A DNA stretch of 7,478 nucleotides from Acidimicrobiales bacterium (GTDB lineage: Bacteria; Actinomycetota; Acidimicrobiia; Acidimicrobiales; Palsa-688), in the NCBI GenBank assembly GCA_030039575.1, contig JASHVH010000377.1, forward strand, positions 1 to 7,478. Reading direction: 5' to 3'. Positions 1 to 5,689 of the stretch are shown here, piece by piece. The notes beneath the pieces were generated by a model. It saw only the letters and a program-made list of their open reading frames with translations, searched no databases and was not told where the DNA came from. The first letter of the stretch is position 1; every line of letters starts with the position of its first letter. The translations under genes and the position numbers were made by a program.

Positions 1-254
1 AGGTTGGCCGAGGGGCGTTACACAAGCGGAGAAATAGACGTGGCGGTGTGGCGCGATGACGTCGAATCCGATTTTCTCGAGTGGCGTCGGTCGCTCCTCG
101 AACGCGGCGAGGAAAGCCGGTAAGGCGTGGCCGCCACCAGGTCATCAGCGCTCAGGCTCAGCCGCGGCTCTGTTAGCAACTCCTGCAGGCAACGGGCGAC
201 CGGCGTCTTGCCCGGGCTGGGCCCACCGTTGAGCATAATGATGTCGGTGCTCAT
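1..254 (-). pseudogene. P-loop small-molecule kinase, chloramphenicol-phosphotransferase-like, apparently frameshifted and cut by the window edge
   Basis: The ATG at 254 opens a protein starting MSTDIIMLNGGPSPGKT, where residues 10-17 fit the Walker A pattern GxxxxGK[ST]. The layout of a beta strand, NGG, P-loop, then VARCLQELL and ADDLVAA resembles the chloramphenicol phosphotransferase-like family, which phosphorylates small molecules with ATP. After about residue 42 this frame turns Ser/Arg-rich and stops at position 18, giving 78 aa against roughly 170-200 for the family. From about base 129 another minus frame is coding-like (HALPAFLAAFEERPTPLEKI, then GFDVIAPHRHVYFS), with better third-position GC, and stays open to base 1. 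I infer a one-base frameshift near 125-135, either a real lesion or a sequence error. The start lies 10 bases after the upstream permease stop, so it looks like the last gene of the transporter operon, but there is no good ribosome site at normal spacing. The substrate is unknown; similarity to a resistance enzyme does not imply resistance here. Confidence 0.55.
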
Positions 255-264
255 GAGGGCGCGG

Positions 265-1110
265 TTATTTCAGGCTCCCGGCCGTGATCCCGGTGACGAT
301 CCAACGGTTCAGGAAGAAAACGATGACGGCCGGGATGGCGACGGCCACAATCGCGGCGGCGTTGATGATCGTGTACGGCACGTTCCGGCTGTCGATGGCG
401 GCCAGGAGGACGGTGAGCGGCTCCGTGGAACTACTGCTGCTAAGCACGAGCGGGAAAATAAATTGCCCCCACCCGAACAGGAACGTCACTATGGCCGTCG
501 CCACTATGCCGGGACGCGCCGTCGGCACCACCACCCGGCGAAAAGCTTGAAGGGTGGTGGCCCCGTCGATCCGGGCGGCCTCTTCGATGCTGGCCGGGAG
601 GGCCATGAAAACGTTGTACATGATCCAGAGGGCGAGGGGCAGGAAGCCGGACGTGTATACGAGGATTATGCCGAGGTAGGTATTGACCAGGTGCAGATCG
701 CTCATGATCCGGTAAAGCGGGATCAATGTGGCGTACACGGGAAGGGTCAGCGTAGCGATAACTACGTAAAAGATCGCCCCCTTCAGCCGAAAACGTAAGC
801 GGGCAAAGGCGTAGGCACCGACAACGGCGATGGCGAGGGTGAGCAATGTCGCCCCCGTCGTCTCGACCACAATGTTGACAAGTGCTCGGGCGATGCCACC
901 GGCGGCGTCAGCGCTCTCGGGACCAGCCCCGAACAGTGCCTGGTAACTGGCCCAGATCGGATGGGTCACGATTAATTGGGCAGGTGCTTGCTGGGCGGCA
1001 GCGTTCGTCGACAGGCTGGTCTTGAGCGCCCAGTAAACGGGGAAGAGCGACCACAGGACTACCAGCGCCAAGGCCACCACGCGGCCCGACCCCCTCAATC
1101 GCCGTTTCAT
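265..1110 (-). CDS. ABC sugar transporter permease, second subunit (MalG-like, CUT1 type)
   Basis: This 281-residue inner-membrane subunit pairs with the preceding permease to form the translocation channel of a carbohydrate importer. About six hydrophobic segments can be seen, near residues 11-29, 87-105, 113-133, 145-165, 200-220 and 249-268, with a long external loop after the first. The cytoplasmic EAA loop that docks the ATPase is clear: EEAARIDGA at 176-184, followed by the conserved proline at 196. The C-terminus, GITAGSLK, is typical of MalG-like permeases. The ATG at 1110 overlaps the TAA of the preceding permease as TAATG and has AAAGGTGGAG five bases upstream, so translational coupling is likely. 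The frame is open much further upstream, but that stretch lies inside the other permease and is not coding. The family is certain. The substrate cannot be read from this protein and is inferred only from the neighbouring sugar-phosphate genes. Confidence 0.95.
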   Translation of the reverse strand: MKRRLRGSGRVVALALVVLWSLFPVYWALKTSLSTNAAAQQAPAQLIVTHPIWASYQALFGAGPESADAAGGIARALVNIVVETTGATLLTLAIAVVGAYAFARLRFRLKGAIFYVVIATLTLPVYATLIPLYRIMSDLHLVNTYLGIILVYTSGFLPLALWIMYNVFMALPASIEEAARIDGATTLQAFRRVVVPTARPGIVATAIVTFLFGWGQFIFPLVLSSSSSTEPLTVLLAAIDSRNVPYTIINAAAIVAVAIPAVIVFFLNRWIVTGITAGSLK

Positions 1111-2114
1111 TAATACTCCACCTTTCGGTACAGCACTTTTACGATGAGGACGGCGGCCAAGACGGTGACCACCGTCGCCAGCAGGGAGAGCGCATAGCCC
1201 TGGCCGAAGTTCAAGTCCTGAAAAGTAATGAAGTAGGTCGTGCTCATCAGCGACGACCCGGTCGTCGCGCTGGCGTTCAAAACATAGACCTGGTCGAAGA
1301 TGTTCAGGGATATGACGAGCGCCTGCACAGTAGCGATAGCGAGCGCCGGCCTGATAAGGGGGAGGGTTATGCTCCTTACCACGCGATGCCATGACGCACC
1401 GTCGACGCTGGCCCCTTCGTAAAGCTCGTCCGGGATCGATTGCAACCCGGCCAGCACGATGAGGGCCGCCAGCGGTGTGATCTGCCAGACCTGCACCAGG
1501 GATATCAGCAGGATCGTCTCGACCCGGTGGGTCCCGATGAACAGTTGGTACTGACCGATCAGGTGCAGGCTCTTGAGCACGGAGTTCAGCACCCCCACTG
1601 TGGGGTTGTAGATCCACGACCAGATAACGCCTTCCACCACTCCCGGGAGCGCCCAGGGCAGGATCACTATGGCCAGGATGATCCCCCGGCCCCGAAATGG
1701 CCTCTGCAGGAGAAGGCCGATCCCTGTGCCTAGTGAAACCGTCAGTACCACGCCGAACAGGGCGTACCAGCCCGTGTTCTCGAAACTGGTCCGGACCTGG
1801 CTGTTGCTGAAGATGCCGGCGAAGTTGCCGAAGCCGACGAAGCGGTTCGGGGGTGTGAGGGGGTCGGAATGGAAGAACGCCTCGATGATGGTGAGGACGG
1901 TGGGGTAGATAGCCAGCGCGGCGATGAACACCACCAGGGGCGCGATCATCAGGTAGGGTAAGGCCCCGTCCCGCCCCGGCCGGGTTTGCTTCCCGCCCGG
2001 CAACCACCGGCTGCGGGTCTTCGCCGCTGGCCGGCGGTCTTCGTTGTACAGGTAGCGGCCCGAGGGCGCGGCACGGTGCTGGTCTACGTCGTCACCGGCC
2101 GCGCGCTCGGCCAA
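1110..2114 (-). CDS. ABC sugar transporter permease, first subunit (MalF/UgpA-like, CUT1 type)
   Basis: This 334-residue membrane subunit forms the sugar channel together with the MalG-like partner downstream. After a hydrophilic, charged N-terminal stretch of about 50 residues, six hydrophobic segments follow near 54-78, 116-136, 144-165, 200-224, 256-275 and 306-328. The EAA loop for the ATPase reads YEGASVDGASWHRVV from about residue 232, with Gly239 and a Leu-Pro at 251-252; the usual EAA is EGA here. The phrase PNRFVGFGNFAGIF in the first external loop is typical of the family. The start is taken as TTG at 2114, because GGAGG lies six bases upstream and only two bases separate it from the stop of the binding-protein gene. 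The N-terminal tail is longer than in many relatives, so a start further inside is possible but less well supported. No ATPase gene accompanies the permeases in this window; a shared MsiK-type ATPase encoded elsewhere would be the usual explanation in actinobacteria. Confidence 0.94.
   Translation of the reverse strand: MAERAAGDDVDQHRAAPSGRYLYNEDRRPAAKTRSRWLPGGKQTRPGRDGALPYLMIAPLVVFIAALAIYPTVLTIIEAFFHSDPLTPPNRFVGFGNFAGIFSNSQVRTSFENTGWYALFGVVLTVSLGTGIGLLLQRPFRGRGIILAIVILPWALPGVVEGVIWSWIYNPTVGVLNSVLKSLHLIGQYQLFIGTHRVETILLISLVQVWQITPLAALIVLAGLQSIPDELYEGASVDGASWHRVVRSITLPLIRPALAIATVQALVISLNIFDQVYVLNASATTGSSLMSTTYFITFQDLNFGQGYALSLLATVVTVLAAVLIVKVLYRKVEY
1116..1125 (-). promoter_or_regulatory. Ribosome binding site of the second permease
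   Basis: On the minus strand AAAGGTGGAG lies five bases before the ATG at 1110. It sits inside the end of the first permease gene and fixes the start of the second, whose frame would otherwise allow a much longer, spurious protein. Confidence 0.8.
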
Positions 2115-2116
2115 TT

Positions 2117-3445
2117 TCAGCCTCCGAGTGAGGCAACCTGTGAGGCGATGGCGCTAATGGCGCTCGCCACTGATTCCTGACCAGCCGCGGCGCTGTGGAG
2201 GTTGGTATAGACGGCGTTGCTAAAGGCCGGGTACCACGGCGGGGCGCCAGCCGGGAAAATAGCCCGCGAGTGGTGCTCGGCGAGGGTGGCGAGCTCAGAA
2301 GCACCCGGGACCTTTCCGGACTTGACTAGGGCATTTAGCCCGGCGACGTTCGCCGGCAGCGGGAAGCCGCTTATCACCTGTGAAGGCCCATCGGCTCCGG
2401 CGAAGGCAGCCTGGTTAGCCGGTTCGTCGTACCACTTGATGAAAGTCACGGCCGCGCTTACGTTTTTGGCTTCAGCCGGGATCCCGATACCGTCGGGGTT
2501 GGCCAAGTTGGGCGCCGGGCCGTTCGCGCCGGGCGTCGGGATGTAACTGACGTCCCCGACTACCGTCGAACTGCTTGGCACGTCGTAAACCGTGCCGACA
2601 TCGCCCGAGTAATCAGAGAAAACGCTGGCAGTCAGGTTGTGGGCCATGTCGTCGTCGAACCCCTGGTAATCCTCGAGGTCAAGGTTCCCCTTAGGGATGA
2701 GCCCGCTCTTGTACGCCGACACGATCCACTCCATGGCCTTGTAGCCGGCTGAGTTCGGGGAAGTGAACTCGGGCTTGTAAGTTGAGCTCAACACCTGGCC
2801 ACCGAACGCGGCGGTCAGCTCGTACCAATACGTGGACAGGCCCTCGGCCGCAGCCAGCGGGACGTCCAGCGGGTGCTGGACGACGCCGGCCGTCTTGATC
2901 TTGTTGAGGTCCGTGCTGTACTGAGCGAGCGTGGTGGGCATCGTCTTGATCCCGGCCTTGGTGAAGTCCTTGGTGTTCACGGTGGTGACCAGGAGCGAGA
3001 CGTCGCTCGGCATGCCGAGCAGTTCGCCGTTGCGGACGAACGAAGCTAGCTGCGGGTACTGAGAATAGAGCGAGGACGGGTTGAAGTACTTGTTGAGCGG
3101 CGTGAACCACTTCGTCTGGTAGTACTCCCCCACCTTGGACCAGTCCACGTCGGCGACGTCGGCGAAGTAGGTGTGGGCCTCGGCGGCGGCGACGATCTTT
3201 GTCTGCAGGTTGTCCCACTGGATATAGGAATAATTCACCTTGATCCCGGTTTTGGCGGTGAACTCGTCCAGCAGGCTCTTGGGGGGCGCCGGGTAGGCGA
3301 TAGCGACATTTATGGTCACGTCGCTTTTCGCGCTCGGCGTCCTGGTGCTTTGGGCCGATACGGTGGCGGTGCCGCAGACTGAGAGCGCCATGGCGCTCGC
3401 CAGCGTGACGGCCGCCACCCCTCCGGCCTTCTTCGTTCTCCTCAT
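2117..3445 (-). CDS. Extracellular sugar-binding protein of a CUT1 ABC transporter
   Basis: This 442-residue protein captures the substrate outside the membrane and delivers it to the two permeases encoded immediately downstream. The N-terminus is an export signal: MRRTKKAGG, then a hydrophobic stretch to about residue 23. Cys24 follows LSV, a poor lipobox because Val precedes the Cys; VSA-QS at 29-33 would suit ordinary signal peptidase instead, so the anchoring mode is unclear. The mature part has the usual family-1 features: an opening strand TINVAIAY, then a stretch LLDEFTAKTGIKVNYSY, a middle part rich in aromatic residues, a PDGIGIPA segment and an AAVTFIKWYDEPANQAAFAG helix near the C-terminal third. 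The length suits the family. The start is the ATG at 3445, supported by GAGGGG nine bases upstream and by the signal peptide; the frame runs up to 3577 without such support. Ligand specificity cannot be predicted from sequence alone. Confidence 0.95.
   Translation of the reverse strand: MRRTKKAGGVAAVTLASAMALSVCGTATVSAQSTRTPSAKSDVTINVAIAYPAPPKSLLDEFTAKTGIKVNYSYIQWDNLQTKIVAAAEAHTYFADVADVDWSKVGEYYQTKWFTPLNKYFNPSSLYSQYPQLASFVRNGELLGMPSDVSLLVTTVNTKDFTKAGIKTMPTTLAQYSTDLNKIKTAGVVQHPLDVPLAAAEGLSTYWYELTAAFGGQVLSSTYKPEFTSPNSAGYKAMEWIVSAYKSGLIPKGNLDLEDYQGFDDDMAHNLTASVFSDYSGDVGTVYDVPSSSTVVGDVSYIPTPGANGPAPNLANPDGIGIPAEAKNVSAAVTFIKWYDEPANQAAFAGADGPSQVISGFPLPANVAGLNALVKSGKVPGASELATLAEHHSRAIFPAGAPPWYPAFSNAVYTNLHSAAAGQESVASAISAIASQVASLGG
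2121..2125 (-). promoter_or_regulatory. Ribosome binding site deciding the TTG start of the first permease
   Basis: Minus-strand GGAGG is formed by the last codons of the binding-protein gene and lies six bases before TTG at 2114. The stop TGA of the upstream gene falls between the two, an arrangement suited to coupled translation. Confidence 0.8.
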
Positions 3446-3483
3446 TGGCGTTTTCCCCTCTCGAGTGTGTCTCGTTGCTTTTT

Positions 3484-3497
3484 TCACCGTAGGGTGA
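3484..3497. repeat. Short inverted repeat in the leader of the transporter operon
   Basis: TCACC and GGTGA flank the four bases GTAG, giving a perfect 5-bp stem about 40 bases upstream of the binding-protein start. In the direction of transcription it is followed by A residues, not T, so it is not a terminator. It could be an operator or a leader hairpin. Confidence 0.35.
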
Positions 3498-3521
3498 TGT
3501 GTGCCCGGCCGTTCGCCGCAG

Positions 3522-3531
3522 CACGCAGGTT
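3522..3531 (+). promoter_or_regulatory. Shared promoter box, copy A (CACGCAGGTT)
   Basis: One of three near-identical ten-base boxes, CACGCARGTY, found upstream of the three transcription units of this locus. This copy lies 76 bases before the binding-protein start. It is a candidate operator for the adjacent DeoR-family repressor; the link is inferred from position and repetition only. Confidence 0.4.
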
Positions 3532-3533
3532 GG

Positions 3534-3543
3534 CTGACGTCAG
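3534..3543. promoter_or_regulatory. Ten-base perfect palindrome CTGACGTCAG
   Basis: This self-complementary site starts three bases after shared box copy A, about 89 bases upstream of the binding-protein start. A perfect dyad here could bind a dimeric regulator. No second copy was seen in the divergent promoter region, so I cannot tie it to the DeoR protein. Confidence 0.3.
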
Positions 3544-3753
3544 GCCGCTTGGTCGGCCCGAGGCTGTCGGCACCCACCGTGGCGATCTTCGCTGCACTTT
3601 TCCGAGCATCTTCGTCGCTAACGGCTGCTCACTTTAGTATGATTGGAGGCCTCTAGCAACGCGTTCGAGCAAGATCGAGCAGCCAGGAATCGTCCGCTCT
3701 GAGCACACGACGGACCGCCGGCAGCGTTTGGTGACCGCGTCGCTTGGTCCGGC

Positions 3754-4539
3754 TTATGCCGTCACCACCCGCACGCCGCGTTCCTTGAACATCGCGAGTG
3801 TCGCCTCGTCTGCGCCCGAGTCCGTGATCAGGGTGGTCACGCGGTCGATAGGGCAGATCCGGGCGAAGGCGACCACGCCTAGCTTTGAACTGTCCGCCAC
3901 CACCACCGTGTGCTTGGCCCGGCTGACCATGAGCTGGTTGATACTGGCCTCCCCTTCGTGTTGGGCGGTCGCCCCCACAGAAGGGTCGATGCCGTTCACT
4001 CCTATGATGGCGAAATCTAGCGAGATCTCGCCCAGCAGTGGTGTCGCCAGCGGCCCGATCAGCTCGTAGGACTGTGGCCGGATCACCCCGCCCGTCACTA
4101 CGACCTTAACGCGAGGCCGGACGACAAGTTCATTGGCGATGTTCAGGGCATTGGTCACGACCGTTACGGAAGGGTCGTTGGGGGGACCATGAAGATCGGC
4201 TCGGGTGGCAATGGCCCGGGCCACCTCGGTCGTGGTGGTCCCGCCGTTGAGGCAGACCGTTGTCCCGGGCTGGACCATGGCCGCCGCCGCCGCGGCGATC
4301 CGTTGTTTCTCCGAGGTGTGGCGCGCCGTCTTGTACCGCAACGGGAGGTCGTACGAAACGTTGCTGGCCACCGCCCCGCCTCTGGCCCGGGCCAATATCT
4401 GTTGCTGAGCCAGTTGGTCGAGGTCTCTCCTGATCGTGGAGGCGGAGACGCCAAACCTTTTGGCGGCATCCTCGACGCTCAGCCGGCCTTCTGCCGACAG
4501 CAGGTCGATCAGGCCGTTCCAACGCTCATATCGCGGCAC
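3754..4539 (-). CDS. DeoR/GlpR-family transcriptional repressor of the sugar locus
   Basis: This 261-residue cytoplasmic regulator binds DNA through its N-terminus and senses a phosphorylated sugar through its C-terminus. Residues 20-41 form the DeoR helix-turn-helix (LSVEDAAKRFGVSASTIRRD), followed by ILARARGGAV, the usual hinge. The sensor domain, which resembles sugar-phosphate isomerases, shows NGGTTTT at 98-104, VTNA at 128-131, TGG at 149-151, DFAIIGVNGID at 175-185, EGEA at 195-198 and VADSSKLG at 214-221, all conserved in the family. The length is typical and the gene looks intact. The start is GTG at 4539 with GAGGAG five bases upstream. It lies between the leftward transporter operon and the rightward catabolic genes, so it probably controls both as well as itself, with a tagatose- or galactosamine-type phosphate as inducer. 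That ligand is inferred from the neighbours. Confidence 0.95.
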   Translation of the reverse strand: MPRYERWNGLIDLLSAEGRLSVEDAAKRFGVSASTIRRDLDQLAQQQILARARGGAVASNVSYDLPLRYKTARHTSEKQRIAAAAAAMVQPGTTVCLNGGTTTTEVARAIATRADLHGPPNDPSVTVVTNALNIANELVVRPRVKVVVTGGVIRPQSYELIGPLATPLLGEISLDFAIIGVNGIDPSVGATAQHEGEASINQLMVSRAKHTVVVADSSKLGVVAFARICPIDRVTTLITDSGADEATLAMFKERGVRVVTA

Positions 4540-4544
4540 CGCAG

Positions 4545-4550
4545 CTCCTC
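4545..4550 (-). promoter_or_regulatory. Ribosome binding site deciding the GTG start of the DeoR-family gene
   Basis: Minus-strand GAGGAG lies five bases before GTG at 4539, a strong site that fixes this non-ATG start. Confidence 0.8.
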
Positions 4551-4571
4551 AACGTTTCACGCTGTGTGCCG

Positions 4572-4581
4572 CACGCAGGTC
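4572..4581 (+). promoter_or_regulatory. Shared promoter box, copy B (CACGCAGGTC)
   Basis: This copy shares nine of ten bases with copy A and lies 32 bases upstream of the repressor's GTG start, where binding would block its own transcription. Autoregulation is common in DeoR-family genes; the site itself is an inference. Confidence 0.4.
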
Positions 4582-4590
4582 CGATAAACA

Positions 4591-4606
4591 GAGATAAGCA
4601 TATCTC
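4591..4606. promoter_or_regulatory. Inverted repeat GAGATA-agca-TATCTC
   Basis: Perfect 6-bp arms flank a 4-bp spacer in the AT-richest patch of the divergent region, about 52 bases upstream of the repressor start. On the minus strand TATGCT (4603-4598) inside it resembles a -10 element. It may be an operator overlapping the repressor's promoter. Confidence 0.4.
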
Positions 4607-4644
4607 GTTCGGCTGCCCGCAGACTGGAGGGGCCTGCGGGTTCA

Positions 4645-4674
4645 TGTACACTTTGACTATGGTACACGCAAGTT
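4645..4674 (+). promoter_or_regulatory. Putative promoter of the catabolic operon with overlapping shared box copy C
   Basis: TTGACT at 4653-4658 is a good -35 match. No strong -10 follows: ATGCAT at the ideal 17-base spacing is poor, and CATCAT (4679-4684) is better but spaced by 20. Box copy C, CACGCAAGTT (4665-4674), falls between these elements, a position where a repressor would block RNA polymerase. TGTAC (4645-4649) and GTACA (4662-4666) form an interrupted inverted repeat across the -35. Confidence 0.4.
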
Positions 4675-4720
4675 CATGCATCATTCTTCACGCTGCACGA
4701 GCAGACAACGCACCTGGTCC

Positions 4721-4724
4721 GGAG
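4721..4724 (+). promoter_or_regulatory. Ribosome binding site of the SIS-domain gene
   Basis: GGAG lies eight bases before the ATG at 4733. It favours this start over an in-frame ATG at 4676, which lies in the promoter region. Confidence 0.7.
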
Positions 4725-4732
4725 TTGTAGCC

Positions 4733-5620
4733 ATGACGTACGTAGAGGACGAGATCGCCAGCCAGCCGCGTTGCTGGGCGGCCGCCGCCGGGCTGGCACC
4801 AAAGAGCAATGCGTTGCTGCCGCGCCGGGGAGAGCGCGTCGCCGCGGTCGGCTGCGGCACCTCCTACAACATGGCGTTGGCTTATGCCCGATTGCGCGAG
4901 GGCTCCGGTGCCGGTTTCACCGACGCGATGCCGGCGTCCGAGCTGCATGATCACCGTGAGTACGACCGCTTTCTGTTCCTGTCGCGTTCGGGCACGACCA
5001 CTGAAGTCCTGGAGGCCTTGGACCGCGTCCCACCCGGTACACCGACCACGGCCATCACGGCAGATGCGAGTTCGCCGTTGGCTACCAGCGCCGGAGCCAC
5101 GGTGGTGCTCGATTTCGCCGCCGAGCAGTCAATTGTGCAGACGCGGTTTGCCACCAGCTTGCTGGTCCTTTTGCGGGCCCACCTCGGAGCCGATGTCGGC
5201 CCTCTCATCGACGACGCCCACCGCGCCATTGACGCCGCTCTCCCCCCTGGTGCGTTGGCCTCCCAGCGGTTCACTTTCCTCGGCCGCGACTGGAGCGTCG
5301 GGCTGGCGTACGAGGCCGCCCTCAAACTCAGGGAAAGCGCTCAGGCCGCGACCGAGGCCTACCCGGCCATGGAGTTCCGTCACGGCCCCATAAGCGTCAT
5401 CGACGCCGCCTCCGTCGTCTGGTCCCTCGGCCCCGCGCCGCTGAACCTGGCCGATGATTTGGCGCCCACCGGCGCTCTTTTCGTGGTGGCCGAAGTGGAC
5501 CCTCTGGCCGAACTGATCAGGGCCCAACGTCTGGCGGTCGAATTGGCGACAGCCCGCCACCTCGACCCCGACCACCCGCGCCACCTGGCCTTCTCGGTTA
5601 TCCTCGGTTCCGGGCGTTAG
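4733..5620 (+). CDS. SIS-domain sugar-phosphate isomerase/deaminase (AgaS/GlmS-isomerase-like)
   Basis: This 295-residue cytoplasmic enzyme has two SIS sugar-phosphate-binding halves. The start MTYVEDEIASQPRCW resembles the opening of AgaS and GlmS isomerase domains. The first half carries GCGTSYNMA at 40-48 and the phosphate-binding SRSGTTTEV at 84-92. The second carries FLGRDWSVG at 182-190, then ALKLRESAQAATEAYPAMEF and RHGPISVID (216-224). Glu201, Glu208 and His217 match catalytic positions known from the GlmS isomerase. There is no glutaminase domain, so it is not a glucosamine-6-phosphate synthase. It is shorter than E. coli AgaS (384 aa). Likely work is deamination and isomerisation of galactosamine 6-phosphate, or aldose-ketose isomerisation, yielding tagatose 6-phosphate for the fusion protein downstream. 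The downstream gene follows after 69 bases in the same frame, and the TAG at 5618 is the only in-frame stop between the two. The family is sure; the exact substrate is inferred from context. Confidence 0.93.
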   Translation: MTYVEDEIASQPRCWAAAAGLAPKSNALLPRRGERVAAVGCGTSYNMALAYARLREGSGAGFTDAMPASELHDHREYDRFLFLSRSGTTTEVLEALDRVPPGTPTTAITADASSPLATSAGATVVLDFAAEQSIVQTRFATSLLVLLRAHLGADVGPLIDDAHRAIDAALPPGALASQRFTFLGRDWSVGLAYEAALKLRESAQAATEAYPAMEFRHGPISVIDAASVVWSLGPAPLNLADDLAPTGALFVVAEVDPLAELIRAQRLAVELATARHLDPDHPRHLAFSVILGSGR

Positions 5621-5638
5621 GGCTCGCCCGTTTCCCGT

Positions 5639-5683
5639 CGCACTGTAGAGAGCCGCACTGTAAAGGGCCGCACTGTAAAGGGT
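5639..5683 (+). repeat. Three tandem 15-bp repeats between SIS gene and fusion gene
   Basis: The units are CGCACTGTAGAGAGC (5639-5653), CGCACTGTAAAGGGC (5654-5668) and CGCACTGTAAAGGGT (5669-5683). They fill most of the 69-base gap. The unit is five codons long and would read RTVES-RTVKG-RTVKG in the frame of both flanking genes. Copies two and three contain AAAGGG, and the last one is placed as the ribosome site of the downstream gene. Such arrays change copy number by slippage, and here a change would leave the final ribosome site intact. Confidence 0.85.
5677..5682 (+). promoter_or_regulatory. Ribosome binding site deciding the TTG start of the fusion gene
   Basis: AAAGGG in the third repeat unit lies seven bases before TTG at 5690. 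No ATG or GTG exists in this frame between the SIS stop and that TTG, and the following residues, AKIVTLGEVLVEVMA, are the normal beginning of this kinase family. Confidence 0.65.
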
Positions 5684-5689
5684 GTCAAT

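Larger units (their letters stand above)
3446..3753. other. 308-base intergenic region upstream of the binding-protein gene
   Basis: No gene is visible here on either strand. The region should hold the promoter of the transporter operon, read leftward, and any terminator of the repressor gene. It contains the inverted repeat at 3484-3497, the shared box at 3522-3531, the palindrome at 3534-3543 and one clearly AT-richer patch at 3631-3644. On the minus strand that patch offers CATACT (3642-3637) as a weak -10 element, but I could not find a -35 at normal spacing. TCGAGCA is repeated directly at 3664-3670 and 3674-3680. I see no hairpin followed by a T-run that would act as a terminator for the repressor gene. 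Confidence 0.6.
4540..4732. promoter_or_regulatory. Divergent promoter region between repressor and catabolic genes
   Basis: This 193-base gap lies between the starts of two genes read in opposite directions, so it must serve both. It contains two of the three shared boxes, a 16-base inverted repeat in an AT-richer patch (4583-4606), a -35-like TTGACT and an interrupted inverted repeat TGTAC...GTACA. TTCATG also occurs twice, at 4641 and 4673, 32 bases apart and therefore close to three helical turns. No small gene is supported here. Confidence 0.7.

Noticed and set aside
127..798. Long plus-strand reading frame opposite the second permease
   Set aside because: It is Arg/Gly/Asp-rich low-complexity sequence with no recognisable fold and lies antisense to a clear permease; it is the GC-rich shadow of that gene.
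1111..2007. N-terminal extension of the second permease by about 300 residues
   Set aside because: The extension overlaps the first permease in another frame and is Arg/Pro/Gly-rich without family features; a strong ribosome site and the TAATG overlap place the start at 1110.
3484..3497. Hairpin as a transcription terminator
   Set aside because: In the leftward direction of transcription it is followed by A residues, and on the other strand the T-run comes before the hairpin, so neither strand has the terminator layout.
3446..3577. Longer start for the binding protein at 3577
   Set aside because: It would place 44 hydrophilic residues before a normal signal peptide; the ATG at 3445 has a ribosome site and begins the signal peptide directly.
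3638..3643. TATGAT on the plus strand as a -10 element
   Set aside because: It matches five of six bases, but no -35 lies at normal spacing and it would transcribe only antisense to the repressor gene.
4676..4732. Start of the SIS protein at ATG 4676
   Set aside because: There is no ribosome site before it and it lies within the promoter region; ATG 4733 has GGAG at good spacing and matches the family N-terminus.
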